A stretch of DNA of 5,249 nt from Sulfurimonas sp. (GTDB lineage Bacteria > Campylobacterota > Campylobacteria > Campylobacterales > Sulfurimonadaceae), in the NCBI RefSeq assembly GCF_023229105.1, contig NZ_JALNZY010000104.1, positions 1-5,249 of the forward strand, read 5' to 3'. This document shows, piece by piece, positions 1 to 5,249 of the stretch (its first letter is position 1; each line of letters opens with the position of its first letter). The translations under genes and the position numbers were made by a program. The notes beneath the pieces were generated by a model. It worked only from the letters and a program-made list of their open reading frames with translations, searched no databases and was not told where the DNA came from.

Positions 1-227
1 ATCTAAGCACTTATGAGTCTAACTTTTTTACGATTGACAAAAAGTATCATGATGTAGGGGATTTTATCTCTATAAATATCTCTTTGGACTACAACCACAA
101 ACTATTTCAAAACGATGCCAAATTATCACTCTACAGCAGAAACCTTCTTGATGAAAACTACATGACCATCTTCGGATTTGAAGATCAAGGAAGAGTAATA
201 GGCACATCTTATGAGTTTAAGTTTTAA
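1..227 (+). CDS. TonB-dependent outer-membrane receptor, C-terminal end only
   Basis: This is the last 74 codons of a gene that starts before the window; the first full codon is at base 3 and the stop is TAA at 225-227. The visible part reads as the final strands of a TonB-dependent receptor beta-barrel. It has alternating polar/hydrophobic strands, the near-C-terminal motif NLLDENY followed by a Gly-Phe and a GR pair, and ends in the aromatic-rich EFKF with terminal Phe, the usual signal for outer-membrane barrel assembly. Such receptors take up chelated metals, corrinoids or other large solutes using TonB-ExbBD energy. The plug and the ligand-binding loops are outside the window, so the substrate is unknown. 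No terminator separates it from the next receptor gene 42 bases downstream, so the two are probably co-transcribed. Its C-terminus is not closely similar to that of the next receptor, so they do not look like recent duplicates. Confidence 0.85.
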   Translation, partial: LSTYESNFFTIDKKYHDVGDFISINISLDYNHKLFQNDAKLSLYSRNLLDENYMTIFGFEDQGRVIGTSYEFKF

Positions 228-260
228 AAACTTTTAACCAAAAATAAACCTGAAAAAATA

Positions 261-265
261 AGGGA
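261..265 (+). promoter_or_regulatory. Ribosome binding site of the second receptor gene
   Basis: AGGGA lies 4 bases before the ATG at 270, in an A-rich leader. It supports that start, which is also the one that gives a proper signal peptide. The whole 228-269 gap is A-rich and shows no hairpin, promoter or Fur-box-like dyad. Confidence 0.65.
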
Positions 266-269
266 AAAA

Positions 270-2240
270 ATGAAAAAAAGTGTAATTGGTATATCTATAG
301 CGACATCTATGCTCCTAGCGGAGAGTTTTACGCTTGGGCAGGTGAGTGTGTTTGACAATATTAAAGATATAAATCTATTTGAGCAGAGTATCTCATCTGA
401 AGTGATTTCACAAAACAGTTCAGATACTGTCTCAGAAGCACTGGACAATATTAGCGGTGTAAGCCAAGATACTCAGGGTGCTCGTGCTGAATCAACACTG
501 CACATAAGAGGGTTTGATGCAAAAAGGATTGGAGTTTTTATAGATGGTATTCCTGTTTATGTTCCTTATGATGGAAACTTTGATTATGGGCGATTTTTAA
601 CAACTGACATTAGCTCTATTGATGTATCAAAAGGGTACTCCTCTGTAGTTTATGGAGGAGCAAATATGGGAGGTGTAGTAAACATCGTCTCAAGAAAGCC
701 TACAAAAGAGTTTGAGGGTAGTGTTAAAGGCAAGATTGTCTTAGATTCAGATGGCAAAATGGCAAGACATGTAGAGAGCCTAAATGCTGGTTCAAAACAA
801 GATAATTTTTATGTGCAGCTTGGCGCGAGTTACTCAAAACAAGACCATTTTAGGCTAAGCGATGAGTACAAAGCAACTCCAACGCAACCAGAAGGAGACA
901 GACTTCGCTCTGAGGCAGAGGATAAAAAAGTAAGCTTAAAAGCTGGATATGTAGCAGATGATGGTAGTGAGATGGCTATCTCTTATGTTAATCAACAAGG
1001 TGTAAAACAACAACCGCCTGTAACGGATACGACTTTTGCAAAAAACAAAGATTGGGATTGGCCTCAGTGGGACAAAGAGACTATCTCCATTACAGGGCAA
1101 AAAAACTTCAGTTCAAGTTATGTAAAAGCCTTGGCATACTTTGATAAAAGCAAAAATTCAATTTACTCTTACGATGACGCTACCTTTAACGCTATAACAA
1201 AAAACTGGGCTTTTAAAAGCCGTTACGATGACTACAGTTACGGTGCTCGTTTAGAATATGGGGTTGAACTTGGTGATAACTTCCTAAAGGCTGCAGCAAA
1301 CTACAAAAAGGATGTGCATCGTGGTTATGATAAAAGCAAAACAACCGATGTTGAATCTTTAGTTGAGAGATATGAAGACAACACCATCTCTCTTGGCTTG
1401 GAGGATGTTTACTCAATCACATCAAAGCTTGAATTTCTAGCTGGTGTGAGTTATGACAGAAAAGAAGCAGATGAAATTTATGATACAAACACCGCTTATC
1501 TAAATATGTTAGCTCTTGAGGCAGAGGACTCTTTTGCACCTCAAGCTGCTCTAATCTACTCACTTGATGAGAGCTCAAAAGTAAAAGGGAGCATCTCAAG
1601 AAAAACATATATGCCAACCATGAAAGATAGATACTCAAGAAAATTTAACTCTTACGTGCCAAATGTAGAGCTTAAAAATGAGACTGCTACGAACTATGAG
1701 CTTAGTTATCTAAAAAAATATGACGCGCTAACATCGAGAGTAAATCTGTTTTTTACAAGAGTTGAAGATGCGATTCAAAGTGTAGTTTTTGTTCCAAATC
1801 CTGCATACAATCAAAACCAAAATGTAGGAACATTCGATCACAGAGGCGTTGAGCTAGAGCTAGACTATAAAGCAGATACACTAGAAGTTGGAGGGAACTA
1901 CACATATATAAGTGTAAAAAACATGGATGACAACGGTGTAGAGATTGTAGATGTACCAAAGCATCAACTCTTTACTTACGCACAAAAAGAGTTAAGTTCG
2001 GGCGTTTTTATTTATGCAAACGCAAAATATCGTGATGGCGCTTATGAAGAAAAACTTGACGGCACTTATGTCACAACTCCTAGCTTTACTACATTTGATT
2101 TAAAAGCGATTTATGAGCCGACAAAAGCTATTACAGCAGAGATTGGCGTAAAAAACTTGACAGACGAACTTGTAAGATATAATACGGCATATCCGATGAC
2201 AGGTCGTGAATACTTTGCTTCAATGAACTATAAATTTTAA
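270..2240 (+). CDS. TonB-dependent outer-membrane receptor (complete)
   Basis: This 656-residue protein has the full layout and usual length of a TonB-dependent receptor. Residues 1-17 form a signal peptide (MKK, then a hydrophobic stretch ending MLLA), with likely cleavage before E18. Next comes TLGQVSV (about 21-27), a possible TonB-box or first plug strand. The plug spans about 40-143 and shows SEALDNISGV (55-64), an RGF at 80-82, IDGIPVYVPYDG (91-102), VSKG (119-122), and YGGANMGGVVNIVSRK (128-143). The rest is a 22-stranded-type barrel rich in aromatic and acidic residues. It ends with KNLTDE, then GREYF and the C-terminal NYKF, with the terminal Phe expected for barrel assembly. It would bind a ligand at the cell surface and import it to the periplasm with TonB-ExbBD. 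Metal chelates, heme or corrinoids are the usual ligands; the sequence does not decide. A methyltransferase gene follows after 9 bases and another receptor ends 42 bases before, which suggests an operon. Confidence 0.95.
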   Translation: MKKSVIGISIATSMLLAESFTLGQVSVFDNIKDINLFEQSISSEVISQNSSDTVSEALDNISGVSQDTQGARAESTLHIRGFDAKRIGVFIDGIPVYVPYDGNFDYGRFLTTDISSIDVSKGYSSVVYGGANMGGVVNIVSRKPTKEFEGSVKGKIVLDSDGKMARHVESLNAGSKQDNFYVQLGASYSKQDHFRLSDEYKATPTQPEGDRLRSEAEDKKVSLKAGYVADDGSEMAISYVNQQGVKQQPPVTDTTFAKNKDWDWPQWDKETISITGQKNFSSSYVKALAYFDKSKNSIYSYDDATFNAITKNWAFKSRYDDYSYGARLEYGVELGDNFLKAAANYKKDVHRGYDKSKTTDVESLVERYEDNTISLGLEDVYSITSKLEFLAGVSYDRKEADEIYDTNTAYLNMLALEAEDSFAPQAALIYSLDESSKVKGSISRKTYMPTMKDRYSRKFNSYVPNVELKNETATNYELSYLKKYDALTSRVNLFFTRVEDAIQSVVFVPNPAYNQNQNVGTFDHRGVELELDYKADTLEVGGNYTYISVKNMDDNGVEIVDVPKHQLFTYAQKELSSGVFIYANAKYRDGAYEEKLDGTYVTTPSFTTFDLKAIYEPTKAITAEIGVKNLTDELVRYNTAYPMTGREYFASMNYKF

Positions 2241-2244
2241 AGGA
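2240..2244 (+). promoter_or_regulatory. Ribosome binding site of the methyltransferase, overlapping the receptor stop
   Basis: AAGGA starts on the last base of the receptor stop codon (TAA, 2238-2240) and lies 5 bases before the ATG at 2250. This fixes the start and implies translation of both genes from one message. Confidence 0.75.
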
Positions 2245-2249
2245 TAAAA

Positions 2250-3035
2250 ATGTTTCTAGACCCTATAGATTTTGCTTCGATGTATAAAAAGCATAAAAGC
2301 AGTACCGTTTTTAAAGGTAAAGGTAGCAGTGATTGGGATAACAAATCAAAAGAGATGGCTCCGAGGATGCAAAAATCAGAGTATGTTGAAGATTTTATAT
2401 CCCGCATGAATATATCAATGGACGACACCGTACTAGATGTCGGTTGTGGTCCGGGAACTTTAGCTATTCCACTTGCAAAAAAAGTAAAACATGTCATAGC
2501 GATAGATTTTTCAGCAAAGATGCTAGAGGAGCTTGAAGCTTACGCAAAAAGAGAGGGCATCACAAATATCACGACCCATCTTATAGGCTGGGATGATGAT
2601 TGGAGTCATTTGCCCAAAGTTGATATCGCAGTTGCCTCAAGAAGCGTTGAAGTACATGACTTAGATGAAGCACTATCCAAAATGTCTTCTCAGGCGTTAA
2701 AAGCGTGTTATCTTACATATAAAACAGGCGGGAGTTTTGTAGATATAGAGATATTGGACTATATAGGCAAAAAAATCATCACAAATCCTGATTTTTGGTA
2801 TATTCCCTTGCTACTATACAAAGATGGACATCTACCAAAAATAGACTACATAACTACAAAAGATGGAAGTGTCAGATACACAAATGCCGATGAATTTGTA
2901 AAATCTCTCATCTGGAGTTTAGGCTCTTTAGATGAGGCTCAGCAGCAAAAAGCGAGAGAGTATTATGAGCTATATGTTAAGAATAAACAAGATGATATAA
3001 AACCTACTATCTGGGCGTTTGTGGCTTGGAACTGA
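2250..3035 (+). CDS. Class I SAM-dependent methyltransferase
   Basis: This 261-residue soluble, presumably cytoplasmic protein is a Rossmann-fold methyltransferase. The glycine-rich SAM-binding motif I is VLDVGCGPGT (61-70). Strand 2 ends in the acidic D86 of VIAIDFSAKML, which would bind the ribose hydroxyls of SAM. GWDDDW (113-118) follows, then the strand 4 region KVDIAVASRS (123-132). The N-terminal 50 residues (with WDNKS at 29-33) would form the helical cap found in small-molecule methyltransferases of the methyltransferase 11/25 type. The C-terminal 100 residues include an aromatic segment around DFWYIPLLLY that may shape the substrate pocket. It follows the receptor gene by 9 bases with its ribosome binding site on the receptor stop codon, so coupled expression is likely. 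From context it may methylate an imported ligand, a metallophore or a cofactor precursor, but that is inference. A role in quinone or other housekeeping methylation is not excluded, and I assign no gene name. Confidence 0.88.
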   Translation: MFLDPIDFASMYKKHKSSTVFKGKGSSDWDNKSKEMAPRMQKSEYVEDFISRMNISMDDTVLDVGCGPGTLAIPLAKKVKHVIAIDFSAKMLEELEAYAKREGITNITTHLIGWDDDWSHLPKVDIAVASRSVEVHDLDEALSKMSSQALKACYLTYKTGGSFVDIEILDYIGKKIITNPDFWYIPLLLYKDGHLPKIDYITTKDGSVRYTNADEFVKSLIWSLGSLDEAQQQKAREYYELYVKNKQDDIKPTIWAFVAWN

Positions 3036-3092
3036 AATCAACCTCGTCTTGCTTTGGCAAGGTTGAAACCTTGCTTCTGATTTACCTTTTTT
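3035..3092 (+). terminator. Probable intrinsic terminator after the methyltransferase gene
   Basis: A perfect 7-bp stem, GCAAGGT (3057-3063) with ACCTTGC (3068-3074), closes a TGAA loop and is followed by a T run at 3087-3092. Outside it, AAATCA (3035-3040, beginning on the last base of the stop codon) can pair with TGATTT (3078-3083), bringing the base of the structure close to the T run. A competing stem, TCAACCT (3038-3044) with AGGTTGA (3060-3066), uses part of the same bases. The gap between the inner stem and the T run is longer than in a textbook terminator, so termination relies on the outer pairing. Its position straight after the stop codon supports the call. Confidence 0.55.
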
Positions 3093-3117
3093 ATCTTATC
3101 TGCATCTATATAAGTAC

Positions 3118-3250
3118 CCTTTTATTTTACCAAATGATATATTTAAAATCATTAAACAAAAAACTATATTATAAAATAATTTAATCTATTAATAAGCTTT
3201 ATATATATCATATAGTTAAGACGAGTTATTTTTAAAAGTGGCGTAATATA
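3118..3250 (+). promoter_or_regulatory. AT-rich promoter region for the DUF4214 surface-protein gene
   Basis: This stretch is almost entirely A and T and lies between a probable terminator and a long new gene, so a promoter is expected here. Possible -10 elements are TAAAAT (3172-3177), TATAGT (3211-3216) and TAATAT (3244-3249). None has a convincing -35 box, but Campylobacterota vegetative promoters typically lack one and use periodic T-rich tracts instead. I cannot choose between the three; depending on the choice the 5' leader would be about 70 to 145 bases long. Confidence 0.4.
3133..3153. repeat. Short inverted repeat in the AT-rich promoter region
   Basis: AATGAT (3133-3138) is mirrored by ATCATT (3148-3153) across 9 AT bases, giving a 21-base dyad. 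It lies at the upstream edge of the likely promoter region and could be an operator, but in DNA this AT-rich such a match can arise by chance. It does not fit the Fur consensus well. Confidence 0.25.
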
Positions 3251-3264
3251 ACTAGTTCTTTAAG

Positions 3265-3294
3265 AGAGTTGTCTTTTATTTGTAAAATAACTCT
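3265..3294 (+). promoter_or_regulatory. Stem-loop in the 5' leader of the DUF4214 gene
   Basis: AGAGTT (3265-3270) pairs with AACTCT (3289-3294), and inside it TTTTA (3274-3278) pairs with TAAAA (3283-3287) around a TTTG loop, leaving only a GTC/T internal bulge. The 11-bp stem has no T run behind it, so it is not an obvious terminator. It ends 13 bases before the ribosome binding site. It may protect the 5' end of the message or modulate translation. Confidence 0.45.
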
Positions 3295-3307
3295 AAACTC
3301 CAACATT

Positions 3308-3313
3308 AAAGGA
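3308..3313 (+). promoter_or_regulatory. Ribosome binding site of the DUF4214 gene
   Basis: AAAGGA lies 10 bases before the ATG at 3324, slightly wider than the spacing in the two upstream genes. It supports this start; the DUF4214 homology begins only a few residues after it. Confidence 0.65.
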
Positions 3314-3323
3314 AATAACGAAA

Positions 3324-5249
3324 ATGCAAGAAAACAGATTATTACTAGCCGAACTATACACGGCTTACTTCAACAGAGCGCCGGATGCGGCAGGGTTAGC
3401 ATACTGGGAAAGTGAATTAGATAATGGTGTCTTAAATTTTAGTCAGATTACATCAAACTGGGCAAATGAGCAACAAGAGTTTACTGATATTTATGGTGAA
3501 AATATTGATAGCGATGCACTAATAACTCAAGTCTATGCAAATGTACTAGGACGCACTCCCGATACGGATGGTGCAGCTTATTGGAATGCAGAGCTATCAA
3601 ACGGAAACATTCCTATGGATCAGTTTATTCAAGCCATAGTTAATGGAGCAAAAGCAGCTAGCGGAAGTGCAGGTGATGCATCTCTTTTAAGTAACAAAGC
3701 CCAAGTTGGTGTGGCAATGGCTGATGCTGGCATAAATGATTTGACTTTTGCTACACAAGTTGTTGCAACAGTTACATCAGACACAAGCACGGCAGATATA
3801 GTTAAGAGCATCATCACTATGGCAGCGGCTGACACAGCAGGACTTGCAAATGCAACAGCAACACTTGATTCTGTTAAAGCTATCTTAGTTGATGCTGCCT
3901 CAGCAGCTACTCTTACGACAACTCTAGCAAATCTTAGTACTGTTATGCAAAACCTAGCAGCAGATGTAACAGCTGGAACAGTAACAAACATTGCTGCTAC
4001 TTTAACTGCGGCAACAGCAACGATAAAAGCAGCAACACAAGATGCTTCGTTTGTAGCAGACCCTGAAACACTTGCAGATAGTATAGCAACAAATCCGGCA
4101 GCTGTTGAGGCAGATGCTGATGTGGTTTCTGGAGAAACTACATCTCCACCGGCATCAGGAGGTGGCGGTTCTACGCCTGCTGATACAACAGCACCGACAG
4201 CTACACTAACTTACTCTACAGATGGAGGAACAAGTTATTCATCAACAATCTCTACAAAAGATGCAGATACATTAATAATCAAGGCAACATTTAGCGAAGC
4301 TATCGCGGATGCAACAGGGGCTACAATTGCTATTGATAGCCCCGCCTTGGCTGCAACTGCCATGACAAAAGTAAACACTACAGTTTATACCTATAGCTTA
4401 AATGTACCAGCAGGAGACATAGCAGTGGCAACAGTGACTATAGGTGCAGCAAAAGATGCAGCAGGAAATGTGATTTCTGCAGCTCCTACTAATGCTACAT
4501 TTGAAGTTGACAATACAGCACCGACACTTTCCAGCTCAAATCCAGCAGATGGTGCTGTTGATATGATTGTTGGTAATGATATTGTTCTTACTTTTAGTGA
4601 AGATGTATCAGCAGGGACAGGTAATGTAACATTGTATCAAGCGGATAATACAGAAATAGAACAAATAGCTATAGGTGACGCTAAAATAACTTTCGGCACC
4701 AACACTGTTACGATTAATCCTACAGATAATTTACTTGACGTAACAGGTTATTACATAAAAATTGATGCTACTGCCATAGTAGATGCTGCTGGTAATGCTT
4801 ATGCAGGTATTGCTGATGCTACTACATTGAACTTTACGACGCCTGTTGCACCTTCAAGCGTTGCAACGCTTGGAGAACTTCAAGCATTGATTACTAGTAA
4901 TGATGGTTCAACTTCAGTTACAATGACTGGTTCCATAGATACAACTGGAGAAGATATTAGCCAGTTTACTTCTATTACCGTGGATGATAGTGCAGTTACG
5001 GCTATAACTGCTACTATGACACCTGCTCAAATAGATGCTTTAGCAGGGCATATTACTAAAGGCACAGCTGATTTAGTTGTAGCTATAGTTGCTACAGGTG
5101 TAGATATTACTGCATTTACACTTACTGATGCAAATTTAATTCAATTGACTTCAGGTCAGAACTACTCAATGACAGCAGCCCAAGCAGCAATTGCTCAAAT
5201 CGGTGCAGGCGGTACTCCTGGCACGATTACTGATGGTGGAACAATGACG
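3324..5249 (+). CDS. Large DUF4214 / Ig-like repeat extracellular protein, 5' part only
   Basis: The frame is open for 642 codons to the window edge without a stop, so the C-terminus is missing. Two DUF4214 units open the protein (about 8-52 and 66-110), each with Y-x5-R-x-P-D-x2-G-x2-YW-x2-EL-x2-G. An Ala/Thr-rich, probably helical region follows (about 115-268), then a Pro/Gly linker with GGGG at 279-282. Next are an Ig-like domain (about 290-397) and a second, Big_5/SbsA-like Ig domain (about 399-507, with SSNPADGA and LTFSEDV). A repeat of about 50 residues starts near 541. There is no N-terminal signal peptide. Cysteine is absent, all three Arg lie within the first 77 residues, and the protein is acidic. 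In related bacteria such proteins are often large RTX-type adhesins or surface-layer-like proteins exported by type I secretion using a C-terminal signal. That is an inference here, since the C-terminus and any transporter genes are not visible. It has its own likely promoter and is probably not in the receptor operon. Confidence 0.85.
   Translation, partial: MQENRLLLAELYTAYFNRAPDAAGLAYWESELDNGVLNFSQITSNWANEQQEFTDIYGENIDSDALITQVYANVLGRTPDTDGAAYWNAELSNGNIPMDQFIQAIVNGAKAASGSAGDASLLSNKAQVGVAMADAGINDLTFATQVVATVTSDTSTADIVKSIITMAAADTAGLANATATLDSVKAILVDAASAATLTTTLANLSTVMQNLAADVTAGTVTNIAATLTAATATIKAATQDASFVADPETLADSIATNPAAVEADADVVSGETTSPPASGGGGSTPADTTAPTATLTYSTDGGTSYSSTISTKDADTLIIKATFSEAIADATGATIAIDSPALAATAMTKVNTTVYTYSLNVPAGDIAVATVTIGAAKDAAGNVISAAPTNATFEVDNTAPTLSSSNPADGAVDMIVGNDIVLTFSEDVSAGTGNVTLYQADNTEIEQIAIGDAKITFGTNTVTINPTDNLLDVTGYYIKIDATAIVDAAGNAYAGIADATTLNFTTPVAPSSVATLGELQALITSNDGSTSVTMTGSIDTTGEDISQFTSITVDDSAVTAITATMTPAQIDALAGHITKGTADLVVAIVATGVDITAFTLTDANLIQLTSGQNYSMTAAQAAIAQIGAGGTPGTITDGGTMT
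3357..3605 (+). repeat. Tandem DUF4214 core repeats within the surface-protein gene
   Basis: The two cores are at residues 12-35 and 71-94, exactly 59 residues apart. Matching positions are Y12/Y71, R18/R77, P20/P79, D21/D80, G24/G83, YW27-28/YW86-87, EL31-32/EL90-91 and G35/G94. The copies differ at most other positions, so the duplication is old and is a feature of the family. The three tryptophans of the visible protein (28, 46, 87) all lie in this region. Confidence 0.8.
4944..5249 (+). repeat. Start of a roughly 50-residue protein repeat array
   Basis: Residues 541-588 and 590 to the window end align as two units. GEDISQF (542-548) matches GVDITAF (592-598), 50 residues later, and MTPAQIDALAGHI (565-577) matches MTAAQAAIAQI (616-626), 51 residues later. 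The short T-D and MT-x-AQ motifs resemble the beta-strand repeats of very long bacterial adhesins. The array is cut by the window edge, so copy number is unknown. Confidence 0.6.

Noticed and set aside
228..269. Fur box or separate promoter before the second receptor
   Set aside because: The gap is A-rich with no dyad resembling GATAATNATTATC and no credible -10 element, so regulation, if any, is upstream of the window.
1213..1959. Several short minus-strand open frames inside the receptor gene
   Set aside because: They are antisense to a clear receptor barrel, have His/Leu/Ser-rich low-information translations and no ribosome binding sites.
2237..2497. 86-codon open frame on the minus strand
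   Set aside because: It overlaps the start of the methyltransferase, including its SAM-binding motif, and has no recognisable features; the + strand gene explains the sequence.
3061..3076. Possible sigma-54 promoter (GG, 10 bases, GC with TTGCTT)
   Set aside because: The spacing and the -12 half fit, but the -24 half matches only at GG, and the bases are explained by the terminator-like palindrome.
3036..3110. CRISPR repeat or tRNA-like element suggested by the GTTGAAACC string
   Set aside because: There is only one palindrome, no spaced direct repeats and no cloverleaf with a T-loop; the terminator reading is simpler.
3629..3991. 120-codon open frame on the minus strand
   Set aside because: It lies wholly inside the DUF4214 gene and its Ala/Val-rich translation is the complement of Ala/Thr codons there; no ribosome binding site or recognisable domain was seen.

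Overview
The window looks like chromosomal DNA of a free-living Campylobacterota (Epsilonproteobacteria) relative, most likely of the Sulfurimonas/Sulfuricurvum type. This rests on the AT-rich composition, A-rich ribosome binding sites of the AAGGA type, codon choice (TTA, ATA, AAA, AGA), tightly packed outer-membrane receptor genes, and a DUF4214-headed secreted repeat protein of a kind common in that group. The assignment is inferred from sequence style, since no phylogenetic marker is present.

All four genes lie on the + strand. Bases 1-227 are the 3' end of a TonB-dependent outer-membrane receptor. After a 42-base gap with no visible terminator comes a complete second TonB-dependent receptor (270-2240, 656 aa) with a signal peptide, plug domain and beta-barrel. 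Nine bases later a class I SAM-dependent methyltransferase begins (2250-3035, 261 aa), its ribosome binding site overlapping the receptor stop codon. These three genes read as one transport-linked operon: the receptors would import a TonB-dependent ligand such as a metal chelate, siderophore or corrinoid, and the methyltransferase may act on that ligand or its biosynthesis. The substrate cannot be read from the sequence.

Bases 3036-3323 are the only substantial intergenic space. They hold, in order, a stem-loop followed by a T run (probable terminator, with overlapping alternative pairings), an AT-rich stretch with candidate promoter elements and a short dyad, a stem-loop in the probable 5' leader, and a ribosome binding site.

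From 3324 to the window end runs the first 642 codons of a large, unfinished gene. It has two DUF4214 repeats, an Ala/Thr-rich helical region, a Gly/Pro linker, two bacterial Ig-like domains and the beginning of a roughly 50-residue repeat. It has no N-terminal signal peptide and no cysteine, and all three of its arginines lie in the first 77 residues. This fits a large extracellular protein, adhesin or surface layer-like, probably exported by a type I system through a C-terminal signal outside the window. I see no clear new defence or mobile system here; the most interesting points are the receptor-methyltransferase pairing and this surface protein with its structured leader.
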